Source: Acanthococcus lagerstroemiae (lineage: Eukaryota; Arthropoda; Insecta; Hemiptera; Eriococcidae). Taken from it: 64,000 nucleotides of DNA. The position numbers and the translations under genes were made by a program. The number at the start of each line of letters is the position of its first letter. Positions within the stretch are counted from its first letter, which is position 1. The DNA is taken from NCBI GenBank assembly GCA_031841125.1, contig CM063110.1, forward strand, positions 30,438,678-30,502,677, written 5' to 3'. The notes below the pieces were generated by a model, which saw nothing but the letters and a program-made list of their open reading frames with translations, had not been told where the DNA came from and ran no database searches. Positions 23,052 through 34,844 of the stretch are shown in pieces.

Positions 23052-24335
23052 AACGCATGAGTAGAGATGGTAACCGGGACCGAGAACGGGAGCAAGACCG
23101 GTACACCAAAACGATTTTGTATTTGGACAGATGACAGTTAGGGAATTTTTGTGGAGGAAAAGTGTGAAGACCGTGACCAAAGAAAACTGAAATTTCATGC
23201 CTCGGAAGACTGGATGGAATACCACTTCCGAATCGACTTTGAACGCGCAAGCGCGCGGCATCAACTACAAATTGTCTCCAGGTGCTGAAGAGTCCTTCAA
23301 GTCCTGAAAAGTTCTGAATTCTAAAAGTAGGTCCTGAAAGTCCTGAAAAGTGCTGAATTGAAAAAAAAAAAATTGAAATGATATATTACATATTTTTAAA
23401 ACCACACCTCTCAAAAATCAACGTTCGTTATTTAAGATTAGAATTTTCGATAATAATAATAATAATAATCTATATTCACCAGGAGAAGGGAAGTGGGGGG
23501 GGGCAAAAAGAGGGAGAGGCAGAGGGGATAAAAACAATTGGAAATGAAAAAAAAAAATAAAGATTTGCTCACTCGGGGAAAATATGGAAAATATGTCAGC
23601 TACAGTCCCGCAAAGGGTCCTGAAATAATACTTGATTTTTACTTTCCAGTTTCTGTAGACATCCTGAACTATGGAGTTTTTATAAAATAAATAAATAAAT
23701 GAATTAATTAAAAAAAAACGAGCCTGCCTATAATAAATTTTTTTGACTTATATGTGCATAAATATGGTTCATTTCTATTCGGCAAAAAAGTAATTCTTGC
23801 GCAAATACGCGAAATAGCCATTGGGGGAAGGGGCTTACAAATTGATTTTAGACTTTGAAGAGAGGCGTCGTAAGTGGGACTAGGACCGAAACCGAAGCCA
23901 AGACCGATGTTTTCAGCGGGATTCGAAAGTTGGAAGTGAAAAGGGAATTGAAAAGCTAAAAGTTGTAAGCGGAAGTTTTATTTTCGTGTTTTGGGAAAAG
24001 TTGAGAGTTGTATGGTGAAAGTGGAAATAGAAAAGTTCTAAAGCTGAAAGTTGAAAGTTGAAAATGAAATGATTCTTGGAAGGTGGAAGTGAAATAGAAA
24101 GAAAGTGGAAAAGTCATTTTTCAAAATCCGAAGTGAAATCTAGTTTTATCATTGAACTTTCAAACGCTTGTTTTCAGTCGTGACTAAGACCGAGTTCGGG
24201 AGCGAAGGGCTGATTTAAAAATGAGAAGACCAAGCCAAGACCGGTACTGGTGGACTGAACAAGAAAATTAGAGAACCGAGACCACTAGTGAGCGACCGAA
24301 ACAGTTTCTGAAATTACTATCCCTACTCATGCGTT
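23052..24335. mobile_element. TIR element with GACCGAGACCG word arrays (hAT-like)
   Basis: The left end AACGCATGAGTAGAGATGG and the reverse complement of the right end AACGCATGAGTAGGGATAG match over 16 of 19 or more bases. Inside both ends are arrays of ACCGGGACCGAG-like words. A TAGRGATRGTAA start is typical of hAT-like MITEs, but here the 10 bp outside TAG are inverted and not directly repeated, which is odd. CAGGG copy B (23268-23666) is nested inside. No transposase was recognised. Confidence 0.65.
23268..23666. mobile_element. CAGGG-family MITE copy B, perfect 5-bp TSD
   Basis: The left end has decayed to CAAATTGTCTCCAGG, while the right end, reverse complemented, reads CAGGATGTCTACAGAAA. 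AACTA flanks both sides exactly (23263-23267 and 23667-23671). The internal AAGTCCTGAA words, the G-rich segment, and the block ending in GTCCTGAAATAATACTTGAT match copies A and C. It is inserted in the 23052-24335 element. Confidence 0.85.
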
Positions 24336-24346
24336 CAGGGAAGGTT

Positions 24347-24727
24347 CAGGGTGTCTAGCCGGTCATCTAAATCATGTATCATCTAAAGTCATCTATTTTG
24401 AAAAGAGCTCATCTGAGTCATCGAAAGTCATCTTTTTTCGCTGTAGGTTATCTAAAAAACATTTTTATTCTATTAAATAGTTGGAAGGAAAAAAAACAAA
24501 AAAAAAAACCGAAGTTCATTAGTTCATTGCACAGACATCAGCGAATGAGTAAATAGTCAGCGAGTATGAATAAAATAGAAAGAAAGAAGTGCTGTTTTAA
24601 ATGCAACATAAAGTAGAGAAGCAACAGAAAGCGATCGGAGCAAGCAAAATTTGTTGAGGCTGCTAAAAAACTGAATAATAAAGATCATCTGTGATCTTTT
24701 TACCTACCAATTCTAGCAGACATTCTG
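24347..24727. mobile_element. CAGGG-family relative with AAGTCATCT words
   Basis: The left end is CAGGGTGTCTAGCCGG and the reverse complement of the proposed right end is CAGAATGTCTGCTAG. The left part repeats CATCTAAAGTCATCT. The 5-bp flanks do not match (AGGTT and GTTTT), so the right boundary is tentative. Confidence 0.45.
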
Positions 24728-26641
24728 GTTTTGCCCACCTCTCTGTTTGTCCAGATTTAAAAATACTCTCCCCCCCCCCCCCAAAAAAAATGATAGTTTC
24801 GAATTCTGTTTTTTGCATGCGACTACTGCATGTGTGTGTGGGGAGGAGGGGGGGGGTTAAATCTCTACCACTAAAGTTAGCTTCCAGCGGATTTTCTGAA
24901 AGTCTTTCCTGAGACTCAGAAGATTCCTACAAACAATTTTCGTCAAACGTCCGCTTGCAACCAATTTTTTTTTCAGTTTTCCTCATTTGCATAAACTAGG
25001 GTACAATTTGGTTTTCGAAACATGTTACGTTGGTAGCACTCCCCCTGCGGTGGTGCAATACTTGTATGTAAATTGGTCTTTCGAGTGCCTACAGCTGGAG
25101 CCGGTAGCAAACAAGAGTGTGAAGCCCCCCATCAATATCAGTTGAAAGGTTCTGAAACGTTCGCTCCCGGTAATTTTGTTTGAAAAGGTTCCCTTATCTA
25201 ATTTTTATTTTTTTCCTTATCGCGTATCAATAACCGAGGCGTGAAATACGGTCGGCATTGCCAGCCACCGCGCTATCGAATTCGAGCTTCGCGTCCAATG
25301 GCTGCGCGCAGCCTGTACCATGATTGAACTGGTTTTCGACTTTTGTTCGTCGGCGATTTAGCGAAGGTCGCGTCGTAAAGGTGAAAACTGATACTCGAAC
25401 TCGTCCGATAACGGGAGCGTTATCAACACGATGCTATAATCGATATGTTTACCTCTCGCGGGTCCACATGCGCGAAGCTGAGAAGGCTCTTCTCTGAAAT
25501 CAAATCGCTCTGAACCCGGTCGTTACGTGTATGTATGTGGGTGCCTATCATACATACGCTTGTGCATGGGTTTCCGTGGATAGGAAATACTCCTCGGTAC
25601 ATGTTAAACTGAAAAAGAATGAAGATTTAAAAAAATGAGTAATACCTTACTGATACGTATACGACAACCGTTTTTCGAAGTCGATCCCTCGTGATTTTCA
25701 TTATCGAAAACCGGAGACGATTAATTACGTGTCCGCTTCGAGGCAGTATCTCGTTAATTCGAGAGACCTTTTCGCGTAATTAATCCCCGTTTGTAAAATA
25801 CATTTTGTGCATTCTGGTAAATCGGCGATTAATTAAGAATGAATAAAAATATAATATAAAAAAAAGTCGATGTACCGGTCGACGACGTCTAATTAGATGC
25901 ATTGTTGCAATTTCGCCGACGTCGAAGCGAGTTCGTGTTTGCTGAGTATATATACTCGATTTGCATACGTTGCAGTTCTAATTGTCTATATATCGAAGTT
26001 GTGTGCACCCGAACTGTGTTCCGAGTCGATCCTGATTCTGCTTAGCCGCCCCCCCCCCCCGTGAGCTAGTTCTACGAACGAGCGATTTCGGCTCGCTAGG
26101 TGATAATATTGTTGGTCGACGATTGTGAATGTAACTAATGTAATAACAAGTATATCGAATGATGAAAGTGTGGAAAAAAGGCGATTCGATTCTGGGAAAT
26201 CTGACGTGGTCGATCAGGATTGTCGAGAATTGAGAATGGACGCGTACTTTCTCGAATTCGATGCTCTCGTTCGGCGAAATTTCGAGTAATTTTCAAAACG
26301 TTTCTTGGTATATGGTGAACGTGGCAGTGTGCAGTACGGTTGTGAAACGCATGGACGATGGATTCCTGGAGGTGTAAAGGTGGTGATTGATGCGATGATA
26401 TTCGTGCCTCGTGGAACTATCGATAGCAGACCGAGAGCTGTACATGAGATCGTTACAGAAATCATTCTAGTCCGTTATTTCCACTTGGCACTTTGACACT
26501 TCTCTGGCTCTCGAAAGATACGTTAGAGAGAGGATTCTATTGGAGGAGTGCTATCAAATGGAGCACTTGTACTAACGACCATTTCAGGTCTGAGCTAAAA
26601 GTACTCTACGTTTGGTGTAATGTTGAAAAATGCAAGCATAA
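24728..26641. other. Unique, partly CpG-rich DNA
   Basis: After simple C-rich and G-rich runs near 24770-24860, the stretch from about 25230 to 26500 contains no repeat that I can see. It is comparatively rich in CpG and in homeodomain-type TAAT cores. No coding exon was recognised. Confidence 0.4.
25718..25990. promoter_or_regulatory. Cluster of TAAT homeodomain-type sites (candidate enhancer)
   Basis: Within about 270 bp there are TTAATTAC (25721), GTTAATTCG (25753), GTAATTAATCCCC (25776, including the Otx/Bicoid-type TAATCC), GATTAATTAAG (25828), CTAATTAG (25889) and CTAATTG (25978). Homeodomain proteins bind TAAT cores and clusters mark many insect enhancers. In AT-rich DNA such cores also arise by chance, so function is inference. 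Confidence 0.3.
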
Positions 26642-26882
26642 TGGTGGATTTACATTAGAGTCGGCGACATGTCTCGAACAGACTTTTAAACATCTGCGAC
26701 AACTACGGATTTACATTCCTTTCCAGCATTGTCACAGACATGTCGCGGACAACTTTTCCTCGAACCGACAAGCGCCGGTTTGATCAGGCAGCCGCCGACA
26801 CGTGTAGCTGTGTTGTGTTGTCAAAAACAGCATCCGACGAAACATGTTGGGCTGAATTCGCCGACTCGAATGTAATCTACCA
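26642..26882. mobile_element. Harbinger-like MITE, 241 bp, TAA TSD
   Basis: The ends are TGGTGGATTTACATTAGAG and, reverse complemented, TGGTAGATTACATTCGAG, followed on both inner sides by TCGGCG. TAA occurs at 26639-26641 and 26883-26885. A 3-bp TWA target duplication is typical of PIF/Harbinger elements. It is non-coding; the frames across it on both strands come from the element. Confidence 0.7.
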
Positions 26883-27044
26883 TAAGGGACAAGCTCGGTC
26901 GCGAAACTGATCAAGAGAACCCGCGGATCCTCACGATGCCTTATATTACCTGTTTCTTCTTCTCGTAAAATGTTTCGCCCTTAATTTCCACAGGAATCGA
27001 ATTGCCCCCCTCCAAAAAGTCTAATGGCGCCGCTTATACGTGGC

Positions 27045-27466
27045 CAGAGTGTCTACAGGTGCTGAAAAGTCCTGAATTTTGAAAGTAGGTCCTAAAAGTT
27101 CTGAAAAGTGCTGAGATTGAAAAAAAAAACTTCAATTGAAAAATTCTATTCCAAGTTACTTTTTCCTTAGTTTTCTTCCAAAAATTCCAAGTCACTTGTA
27201 AATTTATTTTACATTTGTTTCCAATACTCAAAAGTAAATTTTTTGCGATTCCTATGATAGGTCACTAAAAAGTGTAGCGCAGGATCTATATTCACTAGGG
27301 GGGAAATGGGGGAGCAAAAAGAAGAGAGGGGTAAAGGGGATAAAACAATTAGAAACAAAAAAAAATTGCTCACTCGGGGAAAAGAGGGAAATATGCCGAC
27401 TACAGTCCTGCAAAGGGTCCTGAAAAAGTACTTCATTTTTACTTTTCAATTTCTGTTGACACGCTG
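27045..27466. mobile_element. CAGGG-family MITE copy C
   Basis: The left end is CAGAGTGTCTACAGG and the reverse complement of the right end is CAGCGTGTCAACAGAAA. The interior has the same block order as copies A and B: AAGTCCTGAA words, A-run, G-rich part with GGGGGAAATGGGGGAGC, and a right block with CCTGCAAAGGGTCCTGAAA. Flanks GTGGC and GTAGT agree at three of five positions, so the TSD is decayed. Confidence 0.75.
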
Positions 27467-28820
27467 GTAGTGTTGATGCTACCTATTTCTAATCTTTTCA
27501 AACCATCAAGCCCATGCTTGAATTCAACAAGTAAATACTCTGGTCCGAGGCTACAGGGAACACTTTTTTTTATTGCCTTACAAGATATTTAATGAGTTTA
27601 TTTTCACACTTGCGAATTTTTGTATAAATCAAGCAGGTTCTTGAAAACGTGAGCTTTGCGGTTTTAGCTTCAATTCCTTTCAGTAGCACTCTAGAATGAA
27701 AGCAGAGTAGATGTGAGGGGTCGGATCTGAAAGTAACTTTTAGAATTAGAATACAGTACCCTTGAGAACTTGATAATTGAATACCATTTCAAAGTAAAAC
27801 TAGTATTCCTCATATTAAACTCCCTTGGTAGCATGATGCCGATGCTGCCCTAAAGGGTTAGATCCAAAAATCACCTTCAAAATCGGAATTAAAATCGAAG
27901 GCCTATAAATGGACTTTTGTTTCAAATGTGATTTTTCGTCCCCCCCCCGCCCCCCATAGTTTTAAGCTACATTCCTGGATATATCGATACGTGAAACCAT
28001 TCGAACTAATTTTGAGCACGATTGGTATTTTTTTGTCTTCTTTCTTTCCTTTCTTTCTTTCTTTCCAGTCTTAAATTTGGACACAACCCTTTTTAAAACT
28101 TGACATATTGTTTTCATGATATAGCGAAACTCGGTGGGAGGGGTAGTAAAATAATTACTTTGCCGAAGGCCACCATAGTATTCATTCCTCTGCATTCAGA
28201 TCTGAGTTCGCTCCTATTCTTCAACATATGTCAGTCTGAGTGCCTGTTCTTCTGTCCTTGTGTGTGTTTTCTTGGTTTTTGTTTATGTCTGTCTGTCTTT
28301 CTACCTAAGGCCGGTCAGTACAGGATTTAAAATAAATAAAAAAATCAATGGGAAACTGGCCTTATGGAGAGGAACACTGTTTTTTGAACCATTGTTCTCT
28401 TTTGCCAGGTTATGGCAACGGAACCCGATTCCTTATTTTTATAGTTTTCCCTCCCCGAGAATCCATTTTTCCGCTTCTCCTCCCTCTCCCTTCACCATAC
28501 CACAACTGTGAAATATTTGTTTGTGTTCCTATGATTCAGAGCGGCATTGTTATGGAAGCTGTTGTTGAGCTTACAAAACTACAAAAATCATATCACAATA
28601 TCATTCGTGGAGTACTCCAGGTCTTTAATTTTTATTTTAATATACCGCCTTTTTCCCTCGAGAGACGGGAACAAAAATGTCACAAAATACAATATAAATA
28701 TCAATTATTGAGTTTTTGAGGCTGCTGAATTCGCTTTTTTTTATTATTTCAACTCTCATTTGGGAAGGGGAAGAGCCGAAATTGAGAATAAGTAAAAAAT
28801 ACGAGATATACGTATATCAC
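27467..28820. other. Unique or decayed repeat DNA, no gene
   Basis: It includes C-runs near 27940 and a TTTCTTTCC run near 28040-28065. It shows weak similarity to 18.7-20.3 kb. A 123-codon plus-strand frame (28348-28719) has no recognised domain. Confidence 0.35.
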
Positions 28821-28829
28821 CTTACGAGT

Positions 28830-29190
28830 TTTAGGCAAGGATCCGGAGCTGGAGCTTGGAAGAAATTACTTGCTGGAGCCGGAACCTTGAAAAAATTATT
28901 TGTTTGAGCCGGATTCAGCTCCGATTCTTCAGCTTTATCTATTATCCCTTTCCTGTGAAAATAACTAGAGCCGATGCCAGAACTACATTTTTAGTCGAGC
29001 TGGAGCTATCTAGAATGTTTCGCCAGAGCTGGAGTCGAAGCCAGAACCCAGTAAAAATTATTTGCCGGTGCAGGAGTCTGGAGAACATTATTTACCGAAG
29101 CTAGTTTCAAAAATTTTAGCCTGAGTTAGCGACTCCAGTTTCGAGTTCGGCTCAGGGTTACTGGTTCCAGTAGTTGCTGAAGTTATTTTG
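28830..29190. repeat. GGAGCCGGAGCT word array, probable MITE
   Basis: Words such as GGAGCTGGAGC, GAGCCGG and their complements recur across about 360 bp, with ATTATTTG/ATTATTTA spacers. The design matches other word-array elements here, but I could not place ends or a TSD. Confidence 0.45.
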
Positions 29191-29943
29191 AAAATTGTGG
29201 CACTTGGAACGGGGTATGTACGATATTTTGGTGTAATTTTTGTAGTTCTTAGTCTTGTAAGCTTGAATACAATTCTCATAACCACGCCCTTCTGAACCAT
29301 TGGAAGGCGAAAAAAAACAAAACAATTTCACAGGTGGGACAGGGCAGGAGGAGAAAATAATCCCCAAGGATGTAAATGTATGGAGGCAGGAAATCGAGCG
29401 AAAGTAAAATGGAGACCCTTTCTAGGTGTCATAACCCCTTAAAATGAGAAAACTGACCGAGAATTTTTGTTTCGCTCCATAAGGCTTTTGTTGAAGTATG
29501 ATGAAGAACGAAGCCAATGTTAACGACATTGTGTGGAATTCGAAGGAAGTTGGAGGAAAAAGTTTTTTTCTAGGAAATTTGATATTTAATTTTTAAAATA
29601 ATTTATGTAGCATTCATGCGATCATAGTTTTTGGCCAGAAACTGATTTTAGCCTACTTGATCTACAGTTGGAGGACGCCCGATGTAAGTGGATATCTGGA
29701 GGCGGGGCAGTTGAGGCAGTAGCGAGGATGATAGATGATACATTCTAGATGTCAACATGCCTGTTTGTTTTCCATTTCTGTCCATTATTGGTTCCCTATT
29801 GATTGAACTGGAAGATCTCTCTTGCTTTCTACCCTCGATTGATTACTTTCTCTACCTCCCATGGAGACATCAGTGGAAGTGCACGCACAGTTACTGTTTA
29901 AAAGGAGTTTCGATTTTGTTCTTCCTGTGTGATTACCGCATGA
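29191..29943. other. No recognised gene
   Basis: The part near 29398-29525 resembles 20187-20290 (shared CTCCATAAG block). Nothing else could be supported. Confidence 0.35.
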
Positions 29944-30450
29944 ATGCTTATCGAAGATATCCAAAACCTGCTGAGTGAGGAAGAGCATCCGCAGATAGGG
30001 AGCGGATTTAGCGTTTTAGGTAAATTCAGTGTAATCATTGGGCAAATTTGTTCAAGGAACGACTTCTTTTTTCTCTTTGAGGTGGATCGAGGTGTGCCCA
30101 GACTAGTTGAAGTGAAGCATGCCATCTGTGTATGTACATATTTTCAGCGAGGTTCCCTGAACCTGAGTGCTGCCCAACGAGCTTCTTTTCACCCCATATT
30201 GAATTTGGCTGAGTATATCGTATATCAAAACCTCAACCATGCTCTGCTAGCATGTAACAAGAGCTCTGAACTTTCACTTAAATTTGAAAACCACTGCGAA
30301 GATGACTCAACCCGACACGATGAGCAGTTCTTTTTTGCTGGCCCTTGGAATTTTCATTTAAAAATGGTTCTTTATAACGAAAGAAAATTTCTATTTAACG
30401 AATTTTTTTCACCGTTCAGTTCAGAAGCTCGAATGCTGGAATCACGTTGA
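29944..30450 (+). other. Unassigned 168-codon reading frame
   Basis: This is the longest frame in the window without a TE assignment. It begins at an ATG after which the protein has acidic LSEEEHP and later CNKSSELSLKFENHCEDD segments. I see no catalytic motif, signal peptide or clear membrane segment. Its last 30 codons run into a Tigger-like TIR region, so the native end is unlikely to be here. Either it is a chance frame or an exon or fragment of an unrecognised protein. Translation is not supported by any other sign. Confidence 0.2.
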
Positions 30451-30868
30451 AAACGTGTACAGTACTTTCTGGTAATAATTTTAAGCTTATACCCGTTCGA
30501 CGACCAAAATAACGAAAACTGCACTGTACGTATGGGTGGGCATTTCTTTTCATTAGACGTTCTCAGTTTCTTGTGTCGGACGGTGTTCTCCAAGTTGAAA
30601 CCCGTTAACCATGTCGAAGAAAAAAGTTTTAGATATAAAAAAACTAAGTCCAGCAAGATATTCGTAATTATTGCATTCCGCCTAATTAATTATACAATTT
30701 ATTATGTATTTACATATAGTATGTATAAAGTCTACCTTACAGTACTGTACATACATATAAACTATAATTGAAAGAAGAAAAAAAGGATTTCTGTACAACG
30801 AAGTTTCTATAATATAACGAAGTTTTTTCTTTGTCCCCTTGGAGGTTTGTTATATGAAGGTTCCACTG
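30361..30868. mobile_element. Tigger/pogo-like MITE, degraded
   Basis: The right end, reverse complemented, reads CAGTGGAACCTTCATATAAC and is followed by TA, the target of Tc1/mariner-pogo elements. Tigger-like insect elements commonly begin CAGTNGAACCTC followed by ATATAACGAA. The left end (AATGGTTCTTTATAACGAA) is a diverged counterpart preceded by TA. ATAACGAA words recur inside (near 30376 and 30810-30830). No transposase remains. Confidence 0.5.
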
Positions 30869-31243
30869 TATATCATATATTTATAGTTCCGTAAGTGCAG
30901 GACTCCGAAATATGGGAGGAGAACCTCAAATTATAGTTTCTTGCATTAACAAGGGTAGCTTTTTTGAAAGGATCTGGTTCGATACGGAAAAAAAAGGGCA
31001 TTTCCTGTTCAGGCCAAATTGAAGGTCAGTGGAATCTAAGAGCTAACAAGCACCGTAAGTTCTACTATACGTTCGCATTACTGAACTGGGAATATTTTCA
31101 GTGCATAAGGAACGCACTCTACTGGCCTACCGTCTTCCGGGCCACTATTTATTTGGATTCATACAATTATGAATGGTCACAATCAGTTGTGAAGAATGGC
31201 TATACGAATAATATGGATAAATCTTGGCCCATAGACCGGACAT

Positions 31244-32462
31244 GAGCCCAGATATTAACAACTACAGGCCTATAAGTTTGACCTCCAATTTAGGGACAGT
31301 TTGGGCTGAAATTATCAAGAATCAAATCTTTGTTATTTATCAGTTGATTGAAAAATCGAAAGGATTTATTCAAAATTTTAATTAATACGTATATTATTGA
31401 TCGACTTTCAAAAAGCTTTTGATTCGATCTTCTTACCTGCACTGTGGAGGGCTGTACGGAGACAAGGGGTTTCCAATAAAATTATTAGCTTAATAGAAGA
31501 AATGTACAAAAATGCCAAAGGAAGGGCGCGTTCAGACAAAACGGGGCAATACTTCGAAATTAATAGAGGGGTAAAACAAGGGGACCCCTTACCACCAAAT
31601 CTATTCAACAGCTTATTGGAAGAAATTTTTTATAATTTGAATTGGGAAAGCAGGGGCCTAAAAATAGATGGAGTTTGGTTAAATAACTTACGGTTTGCGG
31701 ATGATGTCGCCTTGATAACCTGGGGCGGAGAGGGTCTCCAAACAATGGCCAGAGAATTGGAACAGGAAGGGTCGAAAGTTGGTTTGAGAATTAATACTAG
31801 CAAAACAGTGTTGATTACAACAAATCAGAGAATAGCACCAAAAATCTAGCTGTGTATGGAGGAAATTAGAGAAGATAGCACCTTGTATTTAGGACAAACA
31901 ATATCCTCTAAAGATAATATGGAAAAGGAACTGAGTAGAAGGAGAGCGCAGGCTTGAAAACGTTTCTGGTCGTTGAAACAGGTATACAAGAGCAGAATGC
32001 CGTTAAATCTGAAAGGAAAAGTGTTGGAAGGGTGTACTACCGGTCCTGACCTACGGAGCACGTGGGCAACTACTGAAGCACAAAATGGCAAGAATCCAAG
32101 CTGGCACGGAGCGATCGATTTTGGGAATTAAAATAAAGAATAGATTAAGAAATACCGAAGTTCAAGAAGTCTGACCGAAGCAAAAGACTCTATAATATTG
32201 CTAAAAATTTAAAGTTTGATTATGCAGAACATGTTGCCAGAGAAGGTGCAGGAAGGTGGGGCAAAAGGGTATTGGACTGGTATCCTAGGGAGGGAAGGCT
32301 TGAAAAGGTGGCACGACGAACTGAAAAGTATAGGGGAAGGCTTTGGATAAGAAGAGCAAGGAATAGGAACCGATGGAGAAAAGTGGTGGGAGACTTATGC
32401 CTGCTCATGGTCGCACTAATATTTATTGAAACCGGGTGTAGTAATTTCATTTTGATATTGTG
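31244..32462 (+). pseudogene. RTE-like LINE reverse transcriptase, broken
   Basis: Coding similarity starts with an NYRPISLTS motif at about 31256. It continues with DFQKAFDS (31403), GVKQGDPLPPNLF, and the catalytic FADD at 31694-31705, then downstream LYLGQTISS, FWSLKQVYKS and LTYGAR motifs. It ends with the tail RWGKRVLDWYPREGR near 32255-32310. Premature stops occur around 31386, at 31847 (TAG) and near 31956 (TGA). Frame changes are needed near 32040 and near 32180. The endonuclease domain is absent. In active elements this protein copies the LINE RNA at the nicked target. This copy is dead. A SINE follows directly. Confidence 0.8.
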
Positions 32463-32463
32463 A

Positions 32464-32553
32464 AAGGGGGTGGTTTGGTGGCCGAGTGGATTCGAACGCT
32501 ACCTCCTGAACCACGGAATGCGGGTTCGAATCCCAGTACGGACGGCGAATCTT
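32464..32553 (+). mobile_element. tRNA-derived SINE head, truncated
   Basis: An A box TGGCCGAGTGG (32479-32489) and B box GGTTCGAATCC (32523-32533) are spaced as in a tRNA gene. Only three of five T-stem pairs form and the acceptor ends do not pair, so it is not a tRNA gene. It begins right after the LINE end and is cut by the Harbinger-like element at 32557. Confidence 0.65.
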
Positions 32554-33195
32554 TAAGTGCCGGTTCACACTATGCGATTTTACCGCGCAAATACCGCGCG
32601 ATCAAAAATCGCCCCGCATGCCTGCCGCCTGTGCGACGACTTGACGCGATAAAAACGCTTCACCGCTCGGTATTCTGCGACTGTGTGTGTGTTTTACCGA
32701 CGGCCGGATTCACTGCCATGTGGTACCAAATGACGTAAATTACGATGTTGTGCTGGGGCTTATACCTAAGGGGAGATTACGTCAATCTGAAAGGAGGGGG
32801 GAGGCAACACTACTTTAACACTGTGGAAGATGAAAATTTGTTTTTCTCCGAAATTAGTAAACATTCAAATTCGATTCAGAATCTATGGTAAGCATGAGAG
32901 ATAACGTTCTTTTCACACCAGGTCAATTCAACTCGATTTCGCAAGAGAAGAAAAATATTATTCTCAACATAGAATTTTCAAATTCAAGAGGAATCTAAAT
33001 TTAAAATATTAATTCAAAATCTTAATTCTGTGTCGGAGCTGGCTGATCCACCTAACGGGAAACAGAATAACAAAAAACATTGGTCCCGTTAGTTTCAATA
33101 AGAAATATGAGCTGAAAATAAAACACTGGAAGATATAGGAACGCTGTCGAAGTCGAGTGGCTGCTGAATTCTCAAAACTATCGAGGACGCTAATA

Positions 33196-33272
33196 AGGGC
33201 CAGTATTACCAACGAGTAATCGAGTCTTAATGGGCCGTTAAGACTCGATTACTCGTTGGTAAAACTGGCCCT
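33196..33272. repeat. 77-bp hairpin
   Basis: AGGGCCAGTATTACCAACG and the following bases pair with the segment ending CGTTGGTAAAACTGGCCCT. The arms are about 35 bp with few mismatches and the loop is TGGGCCG. It could be a small foldback or precursor-like structure inside the Harbinger-like element. No function is evident. Confidence 0.7.
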
Positions 33273-34393
33273 AAGAGTCCTCAAATTACTCTCCAAAGTA
33301 TCATGCTACTGAAAAAGTGGGAAGAAACTAACTAAATCTCGGATTATGCAGCTACTCAGTACTGTCTCATCTAAGAAGCATATCTAGACCACTAAAGAAA
33401 GAATTACTAGGTACTTTTGGCCAGCTTTGTATCACAAATAGGCATTTCTTTAACGCCAAAAGTACGTGAATTTCCAAATATAGAGAACAGTATAAAGACC
33501 AAACTCTAGGCCTAATAAGACAAGGCATAACACTACTTTTCTGCTGAAAAGTTGACGTCTGAAAATTAAATCTCCAAAGTAAGATCAACATCAAATTCCA
33601 ACATACATCGCTCAAAAGAGAACTGAGGCGCTACGTGTATCCTAACTGAAATTACGCATTCTAAATCGACGAACTATTCTGAGGTTCCATATTGACCGTT
33701 TAGGCACTCAAAATAAGATTTCAAAATTGGAAAACTATCGAAAACGATGATCACAAATATTTTGACCATCATAAATCTGATCTTCCCTGAAGCTCGTATA
33801 ATTTTACAGGCTCATGAAATCACAAACGATCTCATGTAAAAAGCCTAAAATTCTGCCATGATTAAACTGTACAAGAAACTCTTCAAACTCACTGAATCGA
33901 CCATCACTACGTCGGAATTTTCTCCTGTCATCTTCTTCGGACACCTCGGCTTCTTCAAAACGTCAGGTAAAAGAAATAAACTTTACAATTCCAAATTACT
34001 TGTTAGAACATAGCACAAGCTTTCCAGAGAGGCCTAAAAATTGGAAGTGTAATAGTTCGTCGATTATAAAGAAGCCAGCAATCTTTAAGCTCTTAAATTT
34101 TTGACTTGTAAAATCGAGAAATACTTGGTTTCTAATTTGGCGGCAACTTCTCAAAAATGTAGGCTAGAAGATGCCGGTTCTGTTTGAATCGTGTTATCTG
34201 TGATTCAGGTTTTAATTCTGTGACGTCAGAATATCCACAGAGTTAAAGTCGAAAACATAAAGTTTTCAAGACTGACTCCTCCTTCCTTCTCCAACCCAAA
34301 GGACCGATGGTCAGGGCCAGGGGTCAGCACTCTGGGAGCACTAAACAGGGGAGAATTAAGTTACCTTAGTTACCTTTCCAGTAGGACAAACAC

Positions 34394-34844
34394 TCAATGC
34401 TTCCTAGCTTTACTAGTCGATGGAGCCGGATCTTCATATCGGTTAGTTGGTAGTTCCAAAGGAAACAACTGGTTTACTGTTCTAATAATGGTGCAGCCGC
34501 CTGAGCGAATATGAGCTAAGGCCTGCCGTTTGTCTATGCTAATTATAACACCATACTTCCACTTAGCCCTTGGAGCACTAGACGCCTTGACCAAGACAAC
34601 TTCTCCCTTGCGAGGAGTAAAGGCTTTAGAGCCTTTCTTAGGTGCATGTCCAGAACTATGCCTTTCTCTCAAAGAGATGAAGGTAGAGACTTCGAAATGC
34701 GACCCAAAATGCCTCCACTACACGTAAAGTTCGTTCCCAGGCACTCGATAGAGTCTCCGAAGTAGATGGGAGACGCGCCATGGAAACTTCTAGGTTGGTG
34801 TTCGTGTTGACAGTACGTAGTCTCAGTACGCGATCAAATAACAC
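34394..34844 (-). pseudogene. BEL/Pao polyprotein C-terminus, frameshifted
   Basis: Read on the minus strand, 34672-34394 gives the domain typical of the end of BEL/Pao Pol proteins (DUF5641-like). It has a GEVVLVK motif, then PRAKWKYGVI, then TVNQLFPLEL. The piece just upstream (34844-34656) shows WERTLRVVEAFWVAF and ends in LFERKA, which aligns with the normal FWxxW..YL..LRER run before that domain, so one frameshift lies near 34670. Gag, protease, reverse transcriptase and most of integrase are missing. A purine-rich tract on the minus strand (complement of 34273-34297) could be the polypurine tract. No LTR was defined. Confidence 0.7.

Noticed and set aside
29944..30450. 168-codon open frame as a host gene
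   Set aside because: No recognised motif, and its end overlaps a Tigger-like terminal region. Listed only as an unassigned frame.
32472..32545. Functional tRNA gene
   Set aside because: A and B boxes are present but the acceptor stem does not pair and only three T-stem pairs form, so it fits a SINE.
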